From Aphelidium insulamus (Eukaryota > Aphelidiomycota > Aphelidea > Aphelidiaceae): a stretch of 64,000 bases of DNA. Below are positions 32,801 to 44,674 of the stretch, piece by piece; position 1 is the first letter of the stretch, and every line of letters begins with the position of its first letter. The position numbers and the translations under genes were made by a program. Location of the stretch: NCBI GenBank assembly GCA_036784855.1, contig JAZDSV010000018.1, forward strand, positions 62,001-126,000, given 5' to 3'. Under the pieces are notes generated by a model. It was not told where the DNA came from, did not search any database, and saw nothing but the letters and a program-made list of their open reading frames with translations.

Positions 32801-33264
32801 TTAATATTGATTCCCAGCAGGCCTACCAATTTTAGGCGCAAGTACTCTTTATGCCGCGGGTCGGTGCGGGAAAACTTTTGCCATTCGCGGTGCTTCTCCA
32901 GGCCAAATAGGATGCTTCAGGCATCGTCAGCAAGGAACTGACATATCGATGTCTCATACTTGCAAAACTTGTGCAGGCCAACGTACGCCGCCGCTACATT
33001 GCCATCCAGCTCATCCATCTCTGCCTGTCAGGGTGAGCAAGTGAGTGAGTGCTGCGCGGAGCATGATGCAGGCAGGCACACCTGTTTGATGCACTTGGCC
33101 GCGGTGCTGAGCCATGTGCCGATGCTGTACTCCTCATTGACACGTACAACCGCCTGCCTAGCTAACTCGGACGCCGAGCACTGCGCAGTCGCACCAGCAC
33201 CGCCGCCTAGCGTCCCAATGGACGCCAGCGAGCTGGACGATGACGAGTGCGCGGATGGCCGCAT
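29841..33264 (-). CDS. USP8: USP8-type ubiquitin-specific protease with rhodanese domain
   Basis: Eleven exons (33264-33082, 33024-32960, 32914-32827, 32773-32611, 32562-32462, 32419-32259, 32212-31804, 31759-30710, 30661-30414, 30372-30223, 30177-29841) encode 984 residues. In order: a USP8-like N-terminal helical domain (LDGNVAAAYVGLHKFC), a short coiled coil, a rhodanese-like domain (KILVIDIRSRQDF...ILVGGWRAW), a Ser/Pro-rich linker, and the USP catalytic domain. The Cys box is GLKNLGNTCFMNSILQCL, with zinc ligands CRHC and CPQC, and the His box is NHYGGLNGGHYTA. USP8 deubiquitinates endosomal cargo and ESCRT proteins. Exon phases close throughout. Intron 10 is GC-AG (CAG|GCAAGT, 45 nt, no stop) and intron 6 uses a weak GTCTGG donor. 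Confidence 0.93.
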
Positions 33265-33407
33265 TTAATATGGGATTTGTATTTTTATTTAACACAGTGT
33301 TTAATGCATTAGCGCTTGGCACCTTAGACAGGTGTAAATATGCCTTTGCAAATGGCCAGTTACACAGGTGTATGCCACTATTTAATATGGTCTACTCTAT
33401 ATATTGC

Positions 33408-36400
33408 TCAACTAAAGATAAATGCAGGCGATCCGGGAGAAGCAGATACATGGTCAATACTCTCCACCACGGAAACGTGTTGCACCCCGAGACTTTTGCG
33501 CAATAGCTCCGTATTGACCTCTAGCACCGCGAGTTCATCGAACAATAGTGCTCGGTCAAATGCGGCCGGACCTTGCTCCAGCACAGCGTCCATTGTTTCG
33601 CGCATGAACGGCAGCAGCTTCTTGTGCTTCTTCATCAGTGCAGACATACTTGGATCCGCTTTAACCATGTGGCTAATCGTCTTGAAGTCTGGAAAGCGCT
33701 GTTTCTCCTCCTCACTACTGTACGCTGAGCGCAGTAATCTTATTGCGGCAGACTGCCATTCGGGGAATTCCTTGGCGACTGCTACTGTCAATGATGTCAG
33801 CGGCGCTAAGTTTGCTTGGTTCTTTTTCTTTCGAGATGGGGTCTTGGCTTGCTGCAGTGCGGATGCAGCGTCCTTGCGCACACGGTCAATGTACTCCCTG
33901 GCGTGCAACAGGCTTTTATCAACATTTTCTGCGTGTGGCCAGCTAGCTTGCATCACGGACTCGGGCTGCATTAAAGGTGTGAGTGGTGACAATAAAATCA
34001 CATGAAACCCAACCTTGGCCAATATGTCTTGCCAAACATGCTCGGAAAAGTGAGGCGTTATTGGGGCAAGCAACAGCGCTTGTACATTCATGTAGCGCTC
34101 CAGTACTCGGGGGTTTATCGCTGCGCCAGTTGTCCCTTTGGCATAAACATAGCGATCTTTTGCATTTAACAGTTCGTGAAACGAGTATTTGACCGCATCG
34201 TAGTACAGCATCCTGGCATTGTTATTTGCGTCGTAAATATAAGTAACCTATCACTGTACCTATCGTATGCCTGGTCCGCGCGTTGTATTAGATAATTTAT
34301 GTCATTGAGGAATACATCGTCGTCGAAAGAGTTTGACGTGCTTGGTGACGGAACAGCAGTATTTCCCGACCACACTTGACCCATCCACTCCTTCAGCGAG
34401 AATAGCTTCAGTACTACACTGTTTGCTCTGTCGCGGTCGAAATTGGCATCGTCAACACCGTCGCCGCTTTCCGCGAGCGCCAGTCGGGTGCCGTCCGCCG
34501 TATACTCTTCCACCGCCTGCTGCAGTGTCATAAAGTTTCCCGTGCTCTTAGACATTTTTTCGCCATTGATGAGAAGGTGGCCGTTGGCGCGTATTGAACG
34601 CGGCCAATGCTTGGCATCAAACAGGGCCACATGGTTGTATAGGTAGAACAGCAAGTGATTGCACAGCAGATCCTTGCCCGACACACGCAAATCCACCGGA
34701 TAAAAGTATTGAAATTCCCGTCTCATTTTCTGCAAGTCTTGGAGCTGTATTTCACAATCGGCAGGCGGTGGCCGCTCCTCGCTCGCAAATATATAATCCC
34801 ACACAGCGTCGGTAATTTGGTGTGGTTCAATGTTTAGCTGTCCTTTTGCCGATCCTTCCAGATTGCCTAATTACATTAACCACAAATGGATGAGTTATAC
34901 TGATGCTCGCCTTGTAGCAGGTGCGCCACGGTGTAGAATGCCGTGTAGATGGAACTGTCGGACAAGGACTCAATCAGCCATTCTTCATCCCACGGAAGTC
35001 GCGTGCCAAGTCCGTACGATCTTGCGCACGCCCACTCACGCAGCCACTCCAATCCCCCGTTGAACCCGGCCCGCACTTCGGGGTGGTAGAACTCAATGTT
35101 ATCAGCCGCACTGACACATGACACATGTGAGGCAACCGAAAAAGTATAAAGTACTCAACTCTTACCGTTTTGTATCGCGCTTCCAGTGCTCTTCGCCATA
35201 GTTCAGATACCACTGATCCGTCAGCGCCACCACACACTCGTCCCCGGAGCGAGATATGCACTCGGACTCGGGTTCCCAGTACGGGCAGGCATCGCCACTA
35301 GCAATCAGATGCTCCCGTATGCGCGGCTTGGCCTCGTGCACCGGCTGTCCGGCAAACTCACCAACAGCCATGTGTCCCGAGTAGTAAGCGTCACGATATA
35401 CCTTTTCCTTGGCAGCAGCGATTGCCGCCACGTCTCTGGGCGAGTTGACCTGCATCTCCTGACAGACTGTCGGCGCAGCCATGTTGCCCAACTGTGCAGT
35501 TTGAATGACAGGTATGGGTTGAAGCGATGCCACAAGACTCTTGTCGACGCCAAAGTAATGCGGCTTTTTCTTCAACTCCATCAACGTCAGGTAATCGTCC
35601 GGCGAGTCGCTCGGCACCGAAGTCACGATACCGGTGCCCTGAAGTGGTGGACAGTTACATATAAGAAGACAAAATTATATGGGTGTTACCTTGTTGTGCT
35701 TGATGGCCGCCATGGGCAGCACGGGGACAGTGGGAAGTTTGGCGAGTGGCGCACGCACACTGCACCCCACCAGATCTCGGCCAGATATGGAAGACTGTAA
35801 AGCCGGCAGCATGGACGTGAACCCATGCTGGTGGCGCATATTGCGCGCGGCACGTTCAGTGCACACGAACACCTCGGTGTCGGACACACGGTAGGCGCCG
35901 TACTGCACAGTCGGCCCCACAAAACAGTTGGTCTGGCCGTACATGGTCTCGGGCCGGAGTGTGGCAGCGGTCAGATACACTTTCAGCCCATCGGAAGTAT
36001 CAAGGGACTTCAGGCACGGCGGGAACGGCCGCTGCAACTCCAGTTTGATCAGAGTGTACTCTTGCGGCGCCACGCCCTCCCCAGTCTGCCGGTCATGGTC
36101 CATGCACGGCTGCCCGTCCAGCGGCGAGTAGATGGTGTACCTCTTGCCAAAGCAAATCTTGTCAGCGGCCTTGAGACGGCGGAACTGCCACCGCACAAAC
36201 GAGTCAAAGTACGGATTGACGTCCGTGGTGATAAATGAGCGCCGCCAGTCCACCTTCACGCCCAGACGTTTCAAGTCGGCACGGGCCAGCTGGGGAAAGT
36301 GTCGCAGCCAGTGTTTGGCGTCGGCAAAGAGCGGGATGTCGCAGTCTGGCACGCCCATCGCGCGCATTATGTCCCATTGGCGTGGCGTGTTAGCACCGTC

Positions 36401-36863
36401 TGTATTGTCTGTGCACAGTTCACGCCGGAGCTTGTCTGCGCAAGTCTGCATGCACCACTGGTGTCAGCTACATGCATACATATTGTTCCACACGTGCCTT
36501 TATGGGCATACCGGTGCCGTGGAAGCCGAACGGGAACAGGACACGCTTGCCCTTCAGACGCTGATAACCGGCGGCAAACTCGCACTTGCTCAACGAGAAC
36601 GCATGGCCAAGATGCAGCCGCCCATTCATGTACGGGAATGGAAAGGTGACCGTGTACTTTTGCGGGGGCGATGCATGTGAGTAGTAGCTAGACACGTCTG
36701 GCGCGTCCACCTCAAACATCCGTGCAGCCTCCCAGCGCTGCTGAATGCGCGTCTCTATGCGCGCCAGAGTGTCGCGTTTCACGGTGCTCTTGCCGGGGGC
36801 GCTGCAGGTTGTGGCCGCTGACGACGCATGGCGTATCAAGCCGGCATAGCTCCGCCGCGCCAT
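33408..36863 (-). CDS. LARS1: Leucyl-tRNA synthetase, eukaryotic cytosolic type
   Basis: Exons 36863-36498, 36445-35690, 35638-35166, 35110-34911, 34866-34260, 34212-34014 and 33965-33408 encode about 1052 residues. Motifs: HIGH-like [44 protein letters not shown], the editing-domain [15 protein letters not shown] and [31 protein letters not shown], and KMSKS in [10 protein letters not shown]. It charges tRNA-Leu in the cytosol. It ends near PGSPAFIFS, about 110 residues before the end of human LARS1, so the C-terminal extension is absent. Intron 4 is GC-AG (CAAG|GCGAGC). Intron 1 is probably GC-AG too (PIK|TCADKL matches the family), though a GT donor 6 nt on would add two residues. Intron 6 (48 nt) has no in-frame stop. 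Confidence 0.95.
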
Positions 36864-37137
36864 TGTTAAGTTGCCCTTTTGTGACTGCCGCCTTGAATAT
36901 TGGATTTGGCCATCTGCCAATGTAAAATGTGCTGGAACATTAATTTACTAGCACGTAATCATGACAGGTTGTGTCGAGGCTGTATTGGATGTGTGAGCCG
37001 TTGTAGATAATTGCAATTGTAATTGTATGTATTTATTTAAGTGCAATTAAATAACAACTATCGATCCATACGCTCAAAGACCATATGCTGAATTGGTCAG
37101 AATTGGCCAGATTACATAGTTATATCGTGCATTAGGC
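36864..37137. other. Divergent spacer between LARS1 and the ankyrin gene
   Basis: About 275 bp, AT-rich around 37010-37060. No gene seen; the promoter of leucyl-tRNA synthetase is expected here. Confidence 0.5.
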
Positions 37138-38238
37138 ATGTGGTCCACCTGCCGACCCCTTACAAGCGTATTAGGAGGTTGCTGCTGCAATCAGGAGGTC
37201 GGCAGCAAATGCATCTTGCACACCGAAAGAGTAATAATAATCTTGCTGCTTCGCGCCATTGCTAACCTCTTGATGATGGCTGTGTCTGTCAGTGCCGCGC
37301 CGCACGAGTTATGCGGCCTACCTCCGACTGTTTGGCGTCTCGTGCTTGACCACTTGCCCCGTCAGTACATATATCTAGCGCCGATATCCACCGAGATGGC
37401 GGCGCTGCATCGCGCGCATTTTTCTGGTGACACGGACCGCTGCACCACCAGCTACTCGAGAACGGTTGATCTCTGCGCTGCTGGCAACGAAAAGCCACTC
37501 GATGACAATTTCAAGAAATATATCGCGAGCGGGGTCAAGAATGGCGCTGTTCCCGCCAAACTTGCAGCCGCCGCAATTACCAAGGGTAGCATCAACGTCC
37601 TACAATATCTCAAAGATATGGAACTGCTCGCATTTGGTGACAGTCAGCTGTCACGGCACGCTGCTGCTAGCGGCCAGATCAAGACTCTCGAGTGGCTACG
37701 GGAAAATGGTGCACCCTGGGATTCCGGTACATGCTATGCAGCTGCATGCGGCGGTCACCTTGCACTGCTGCAATGGGTACGTGAGCACGGATGCCCGTGT
37801 GATAAGTCTTCAATGCAGTTGGGCGCGATCAAAAGCGGCAACGAGGACCTGCTACAATGGATGCTCAGCAACGGCATGCTCGACGCTTCGGCAACGTTTT
37901 ACGCGGCACAGCATGGTAGCCCGGAAGTTCTTACATGGCTAGTGTCAAGCGGGTTTGGCAAGCATAAAAGTGTGTGCACCGAGGCCGCAAAGCATAATCG
38001 CCTCGATATGCTTCGAGCGGCACACAATCTTGGATTCGACTGGGACACATACACGTGCTTCTTTGCGGCATTAAATGGTAACCTTGAAATGCTGCGGTGG
38101 GCGATATCAAGCGGGTGCCCTTGGAGTCCCTCGATATGCTACACGGGTTCCCTGCAACAACATCAAGCGGATGTTGCTCAATGGATAAAGGACAATTATG
38201 ATGTCCAACTGGTCAATAATCGATGCTGGCCATATTAA
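37138..38238 (+). CDS. F-box-like/ankyrin repeat protein, single exon
   Basis: An uninterrupted 366-residue frame; a second in-frame start at 37273 (MMAVSVSAAPHEL) gives 321 residues and fits the paralogue better. After the start an F-box-like segment is seen (LPPTVWRLVLDHLPRQYIYL), then five to six degenerate ankyrin repeats of about 27-30 residues with the pattern WLRENGAPWDSGTCYAAACG / WVREHGCPCDKSS / WAISSGCPWSPSICYTG. It is the closest relative in the window of the minus-strand gene at 12257-13138. F-box plus repeat proteins often recruit substrates to SCF ubiquitin ligases; this is inference only. Downstream, 117 bp separate it from the tRNA gene. Confidence 0.75.
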   Translation: MWSTCRPLTSVLGGCCCNQEVGSKCILHTERVIIILLLRAIANLLMMAVSVSAAPHELCGLPPTVWRLVLDHLPRQYIYLAPISTEMAALHRAHFSGDTDRCTTSYSRTVDLCAAGNEKPLDDNFKKYIASGVKNGAVPAKLAAAAITKGSINVLQYLKDMELLAFGDSQLSRHAAASGQIKTLEWLRENGAPWDSGTCYAAACGGHLALLQWVREHGCPCDKSSMQLGAIKSGNEDLLQWMLSNGMLDASATFYAAQHGSPEVLTWLVSSGFGKHKSVCTEAAKHNRLDMLRAAHNLGFDWDTYTCFFAALNGNLEMLRWAISSGCPWSPSICYTGSLQQHQADVAQWIKDNYDVQLVNNRCWPY

Positions 38239-38355
38239 ATACATTCGAAGAATATTTTAACGTTTTTTGTGAACATCATGAAAGCACAAGAACTGAAGGA
38301 TACTGATTTTCCTAAAAGAGAATTATGGTTAAACACAAATTCAATTTGCCACCTA

Positions 38356-38429
38356 GCTTTCATGGTGTAGTTGGTTATCACGTGTGCCTCACACGCACAA
38401 GGTCTCCAGTTCGAGCCTGGATGAAAGCA
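38356..38429 (+). tRNA. tRNA-Val (anticodon CAC)
   Basis: A complete intronless cloverleaf. The acceptor stem pairs GCTTTCA with TGAAAGC (7 bp) and the discriminator is A. The D-arm holds AGTTGGTTA. The anticodon stem TGTGC/GCACA encloses loop CTCACAC with anticodon CAC at 34-36, preceded by T33. The T-arm is TCCAG-TTCGAGC-CTGGA. Internal promoter boxes A and B (GTTCGAGCC) are present. A run of five T residues at 38434-38438 is a likely polymerase III terminator. CCA is not encoded, as expected for a nuclear eukaryotic tRNA gene. The La protein encoded at 6.8-8.4 kb would bind such transcripts. Confidence 0.95.
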
Positions 38430-38689
38430 TTGCTTTTTATTCCATTTTCATGTACCTAAGGTTTGCCTCATTTTGGCAAAGTTTGCCAAATCAATAATTG
38501 ATAATTAAAAAAATATTTCCCTTTGGGTTTTGCCTTTGCATGCATTACATATACACAGCAAGGATTACATATGCGTACAAGCCAGTATAACCTGCATGTC
38601 TGGGGTACTTTTTTCCGCACATATTCTATGGCGGGCCAATTGCTGTATGGAAGCTCAGCTTGCTCAATCGTATTTATAACGAGAAAAAA

Positions 38690-41600
38690 ATGCCGCGCTG
38701 GCTTTGGTGGTGGGGAGATGAACTTGACCCGGCGGAACTGTCTCAACAGCATCGAGACATTCTTGCGCCTGACCCGTACGTTCAGACACTGATATGCGCC
38801 TGTTTGCCAGGTGTCTGACCACCTACTCAGTGCACAGGCGCGCCGATGGATCGTGCTGCGGGCAGATGGCGCCCCGCATAACCTGGCACACGATGTATCG
38901 CAGCACCACAATGAACACAGACGGTCCTCGGCTAGCCACACAGCTACTGCCAGCCCGGTGGCGGATGGAGACGATTACTTTGTGATGGATCTGCACGTAC
39001 TGCTGGGAAACTCATCGCAGTCAGCCATCACGGTATCCGACAGGAGCTCCCAGGTGGCTCAGTGCTCCCCCGAAGAACTGACGGCACAAATGGCCGCACA
39101 GTCTCGGGCTTGGACCGCGTGCCGCATTAACCACTTTCAGCATGTGCGGTACGTTTGATATCACTTGTTCAAGCACCACGCTTATAATCATGCGTGCAGC
39201 GAATTCAACAAGGCTTATCGCGACTATACATTGCGCATGATTTCACTTCACTCATGGAGCAATCAAATACTTGAGCGGTGTGTTGTGTGTGGCTGTATGA
39301 TGCATTTCCCTACACTTACACATATTTTTACCGCAATAGCGCCCGACAAGATCAGCACGTGGTGGGAAGTCTGCCGCTCATCGGATACCCTAATGGTCAA
39401 GTTCTTGTTAAAGACAGTGCCAATTATCCAACTTCAACTGTGCCTCTAGCAGAGCGGCTAGGTAATCATACGTTGTGCTGCAATAGCTTTACTATACGGT
39501 TGCAGAGCAATGGTTTCACCGATGGGACAGTCTCAAGATCAATGTGATAGCAATCGATGAGCAGTCGGAGGAAATTGCATCAGAGCTCAGCGTGCCCGTC
39601 ACTTTCAAGTCAGAGTGCGTCAGCTTAAATATCTTTAGCTCGCACTCACTACATGCGCGCAGGTCATCCGAGATGCTGCTTGAACAAAAGGTATTTTGTA
39701 ATAATGTGGTAAAAGTTGCGGTGATACTTACTTGCTTAGCTGGCTTTGAATGAGGCGTTCAGAGATGAATTTGAGCACTTGTCACTGGTGCAGACAAAGA
39801 TGGCACACTTATCTGTAGAGCTGCAGACTGTCGGCACCGAACTTGCCGAGGTGCGCACCGCTCTTGAGCCATTCTTGAAATTGCATCGACTTCCCGCTGC
39901 ATATGGCGCCGCCCTGTGCGAAGTATATCGCCGTCAGGCTCACAGGACGGTAAGAAACTATAAATGTGCACACGGAATCGTCACTAATGTATAAGGCTTA
40001 TATTGATGTGGTGCGCCGGATACATGATCTGCTGTCCGCAGTGCACGCCAAGGAGCAAAGGAGACGCGACACGTTCTCGCAAGAAATCGAACCTTATCTT
40101 GTCGATAATTGTGTGCCGGGACTAAAGGAGTTGGCTCCGTGCTGTACCGTGCAGTACGATCAGATAGAACAGTCCACCATTCCGCTGGTCACTCAGGAAC
40201 ATCTACGAGGTCCGCTTTTGCTTGTCTGCCACAAAATAATGTAGCTCCTCAACTTTGCAGAGCTGGAGAATCAAGCTTCACTGCTGCGGGAGCAAATACA
40301 TCGAGAAAACGTCGTAAAAAATACGGACATGAAGACATCCGGCACCGACTCGTTGTCCAAGCTTCTGGTCACTCTATCTAAAATGCGCTCCCAGCACGAA
40401 ACTGTCGCCACAGACTTTGATCGCATACTCACAAAGAGTGGTAGGAAATGTTGAAGCAATGTATCACGACCGATATAATGCAATTTCCATAGTTTTTTCT
40501 GAACGAGTTCAATCGCTCGAGAGGGAAAATTTGCTGCTGAAGAGTAGTTTGGAGAGCCGACATGCAGCTCCTTCCTCCGATGACCTCACCGGTGCCGTTC
40601 CCATTTTCTCCGCGCCCAGCACGCACTCTACTCCGTCGTCACCCACGCCGCACTCGTTCAACGCCAATTCACTGCAACGCGCTCTCAATACGCTTCAAGT
40701 GTACGAGTCCCGGATCAAGGAACTTGAACATCAGCTGGAATCAGAGACAGAAGCATTACGCTGCCAGCTGGAAGTTGCCGAGTCCGAAACCCGCAAACTG
40801 CAGAATGATAATGATTTGCTGTTCAACGAATTGCGACAACTTAAGTCACTGCATGGCGAACAAGTTCCTAGCGCCGAGCCACCCGTTCATCAGTCTACCG
40901 ACGTCCTGGATGCCAGCTGGATGAGTGTTGGAAGGGCTACGCCGGGAAAATTGTATGTTAAATCGCGAACTGTTGATGCCATTTAATTTCTCAAGGATGA
41001 ACGCAACTGTTTGGCTCCGGCGCCAAAGTGACACCAAACTGTACACTATGGTCAGGAGTGACCAGCTGGTCGCAGTAAACCTTTCGGAGCAGTCGTCCGC
41101 CTTGCTGTCACGAGTAGAGTCGCTGCCTTCCGTGCCGCCATGGATTGAATGCACGGTTAAAGAACTCAAGACCACCGAAGATGGACTACTCATTGACGTG
41201 GACACCGTTCGTCGCCGTGAAGTGCCGGTAGATAGCAGTGCCGAGTCATCGCTGAACAGCGGGCGGCAGCAATCTAGACTGTCCATAATGCTACAACAGA
41301 TGCTTGTCTCGGCTGACCAACAGCAACATTTGGCGCTCTCATCCAGCTCGTCGGCTTCCGGTGGCGGCGGTTTATACAGTAATCATCATCCAGCACGTGG
41401 CAGCCGTGTCGCCTCCTCTCCCATTGACGTGCCGACCAGACAATCGGCCGTATCACGCCCTCTCCACCGTCAGCCATCACAGCGCGCCTCACCCACACTC
41501 GCAATCTCATATCCGAACGTCGTCTCCACCTTCAAACAAGTGTTTGACGAGCGATCTCGCGCTGAATCTTTCTCATCGAATGGGGGCACAACGGTGCCTG

Positions 41601-41857
41601 AGGATATGGTGACACCCACACGCGAAGAAAGCTTTTCAGAAACGATTACAATCACCCGTCTGCCGTTCTCCGTAGCGCCCTACAACACCGAGGTTGTTCT
41701 GCACCGGCCGCAAGCGCCACGCACAAGCAGGGCGAGCAGCAGCTCTCGATCTCGGGGCACCACACAGCGCTCTGTATCGATTAATGGTGGCGGTGGTGGT
41801 GACCCCTCATCCCGGCGCACAAGCCTGTTCTCACCGCTGTCCTGGTTCAAGTCGTAG
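38690..41857 (+). CDS. ATG11/FIP200-like autophagy scaffold
   Basis: Eleven exons (38690-38775, 38831-39148, 39200-39277, 39340-39461, 39506-39614, 39663-39690, 39740-39949, 39996-40209, 40261-40440, 40493-40952, 40996-41857) encode 888 residues with all phases closing. The centre is helical and matches the ATG17-like region of ATG11/RB1CC1 (ALCEVYRRQAHRTAYIDVV, KEQRRRDTFSQEIEPYL). Coiled coils follow (SLERENLLLKSSLE, RIKELEHQLESETEAL). A C-terminal Claw-like domain is seen (NATVWLRRQ...LVAVNLSEQS...PPWIECTVKEL), with a Ser-rich tail of about 200 residues. The family scaffolds the ATG1/ULK1 complex and binds cargo receptors through the Claw. The N-terminal ubiquitin-like part is not clearly recognised. 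Family call rests on domain order and patchy similarity. Confidence 0.65.
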
Positions 41858-41927
41858 CAGTTGTCCTGACAAATACTCAAATATACATACAGTTTGCATT
41901 ATGGCTCTGTTATGGTATCGCCGCCGT

Positions 41928-43931
41928 TTAGAGCGGAATAAATGCGGCCGTGAGCGACGTGACTGGTGCCCCGGTGCACTTTCCCAGACTGCCAGATGGC
42001 GCAGAATCCTCCTCCACCGCACCGGCAATGTCCAGATGCGTGTATGCCAGCTGCTGTGTGGGGTCGACGGCGTCCAGCCCATGCCGATCAAGACCAGCGG
42101 CTGCGAAAGCATCAGCACAGTTTTACGACACAGTTGCACGATAACACATGACTTGCCGCGCAACATAAACGCAGCTGGAAACTGGTGTCCGCGTGCAGTC
42201 ATTGTACTAGGTGCAGTGTTGCACTGGACAACGTCTTCACGTAGAGACGTTGCCGCCACCATCTTGTAGTCTTCGCGGCGCAGAGTGGAAACCTCCCACG
42301 GCTCACCCATTGCCTCACCAGCTTCAGCCAGCATGCGACTGGTGGGTGGCGAGAGTTTTCCGGCGGGACCGTTGTCCAGACAGGCCGGGTACGGACCGTA
42401 GGCGCGGATTACATGACCCGTCAGCGTGGCCACGGTGAACAGTCGACACTTTGCGGGAGATGACAACGTCGATGAAGACTGGACTTTGAGTGCCAGTTGC
42501 CCAACATCCGCCAACAGATCGGCCATCACCATGCGCCCTTCGGCGTCGGTGTTGCCCACGAGAACTGTACGCGTCGGTGGTCACTACAAGTTATTCTCAA
42601 TGGTGAATTCAACTTACCGCGCACACCAGCCCTGGAGAGAATAATCTCATCCGACACATACGAGTCCACGCCGACCGAGTTGCGCACAAAAGCCAGCTTG
42701 GCACAGACATTGAGATGCGCCGGCTGCAGCAGGCCCACGGTCTTCATGAAGCCTGCCACACCACCGGCGCCGCCCTTATCCCGAGACATTCCGCGCATGG
42801 ACCCATTGGTCTTTACATCCGCGCCTCCGGTATCATACGTGATGCCCTTGCCCACAAAGAACAGACTGCAGAGATGCATTTAATCAAGATACATACTAAA
42901 CATAGTAGGTTGACTTACTTTTCGGTAACACTTGATGGCTGCGGCGAGCGGTATTCAATGGTGACCACGGCCGGGCGGTGCCGCTCAACTGGCATGAAAA
43001 TTAAATGTTATTAACAACGAATATAGAACCAACGAACCACTCCAGGAAGCACGGGCCACGGCCGACAGCAGGGGATACTCCGCCTCCAGCACTGAGCGCT
43101 CGGTCATCACCGATATTGTAATGTTGGGCACAGATTTAAAGGTGTCGCGCAAATACTCGGCCGCCCTGAGTGCCGACATTCGCTCCGGGTCGCACTCGGT
43201 TATGTCTGATGAATAAGAACTTGGAGAGCAGCAACACAGGCAAACTTACGCCTGGCACACATGCGCCCACTCTCAATGGCGTTGACGTAGGCGGCACAGC
43301 GCGGCCGGTCAACATTGTTAATTATGCCGGTGTCGGCGGACATCGAACTGATGGCGGCGATAGTGGTGGCAAGCGGTGTTTGAGGCGTAATACCGCGTGC
43401 CATCACGTGCTCCACATACTCTAGCGGTACATAGGCTGCCTGTAGCGCGCCCAGCAATGCCACCATCAAACTGCGTTCCGCCGTGAACAGATGCTGCGCC
43501 TTGGCGGACACGATAGAGAGACTGGGGCGTCTCAGGCCGGCTCCAAGAGCCAGACGCATGCCGGCCGCAGCACCTTCAGCCACACGCCGCACATCGTCAT
43601 AGTCACGGTTTAAAGGACCGGTGGGCGCGAGTATGAGGGGTGCAATGCGCGGCTCATCAGCATCGGCACGCACAGGAATCAGCTGCGGCCGGCTGAAGAA
43701 GGACGCGTCCACCGCCGAGTGCAGCTTGATGGTGGCGGCCATGCTAGATCCACGCGCTCTGACGACGCTCAGATCTTTGTCGGGACACGTGAATACAACG
43801 ATGGCGACATCCGTGTCCATGGCGGCATCGGGGCCTACACTGGCGGGGGCAAGAACGCTTCCCGCCGTGAAGTTGTTGCCGGGCATATTGTGATTGTGAT
43901 ATTCAAGTTGCGCTGATATATACAGCAGCAT
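41928..43931 (-). CDS. M17 (leucyl) aminopeptidase family protein
   Basis: Exons 43931-43250, 43205-43038, 42988-42919, 42865-42618, 42564-42157 and 42100-41928 encode 582 residues (537 if the second Met at 43886 is used). M17 enzymes are dinuclear-zinc exopeptidases. Metal and catalytic motifs are present: FFVGKGITYDTGGADVKTNG, MSRDKGGAGGVAGFM and the signature VGNTDAEGRMVMADLL. The C-terminus has ARGHQFPAAFMLR and YTHLDIAG. The ADVKTNG variant and RPAVVTIEY segment resemble the animal W07G4.4/LAP-2-like branch rather than canonical LAP3. Intron 5 is GC-AG (CGCG|GCAAGT), needed to join AAFMLR to AAGLDRHGLDAV. The gene ends 70 bp from the convergent ATG11-like gene. Confidence 0.9.
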
Positions 43932-44033
43932 ATGTTTGCAACAAAGTGCTAATATATTATTATTAATATTATATATATAATATTAGAGTTTGAATGGCCG
44001 ACAGTAAATATCGCATGCAATTCCGGTTGATCG

Positions 44034-44674
44034 TCACTCAATGTATTCTCTGGCCCCGTTGGCGCCAACGGTGAAACATTGCACTTTTACGGAGTCAGAG
44101 CACTTGTTCAATTCGTAAACTATTGTTCGATTATCAGCCGAAATCTTGCATTCGCTGTCCAGGTAATTTTTAATTTGCAATTTGCCATCCTTGCAAGATT
44201 TGAAGTGGTAGCGAACGTAATCGGACATAACGGATTTCACACATTTGTTCTCAACACTCATAATGACTACAGAATCTTGCGAAAACGAGCAGTCCAATGT
44301 CTTGTATTGACGATAAATCGAGTACGTTTTGCCTGATACTAGCTTGGGCATTGTTTCTCTGACGGCATCTCCCTCCCAATAGCAAACTTCAGTATTTTCT
44401 GTGCCTGAGCGTGTCACACCATCGGCAAGGTGAAAAGCCTTGCAAATGGGCATCCAATGACACGCGATAGATTCAGGATTAAACTTGCGTTCTAGCCATT
44501 TCAACTCGCCTCTGCCATGGCACCGTTGATCGCCCAGCTTGTCCGTGGCGAGCCAAGCGGTACATGTTTTTGAGTGTAGTAGTTGTCCAAAATCTTTCTG
44601 CGGGTGGTCGCTCCAATGGCGCAGTTGATGTACACAGCCACTAGCATGAGCAACATGTACGTGACTTGATGCAT
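44034..44674 (-). CDS. Secreted cysteine-rich protein, unrecognised
   Basis: The first exon starts at 44674 with a clear signal peptide (MHQVTYMLLMLVAVYINCAIGA). It continues to about KILDNYYTQKH, where a GT donor (GTACCG) lies. A second open stretch in another frame (about 44504-44034) encodes some 150 residues with about ten cysteines, including CHWMPICKAF, KTLDCSF, ENKCVKS, FKSCKDG, SECKIS and VQCFTV, ending at 44034. An intron of roughly 50-60 nt must join them, but several acceptors fit and I could not choose. No family is recognised. Likely an extracellular or secretory-pathway protein. An AT-rich region (43950-43990) lies downstream. Confidence 0.5.
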
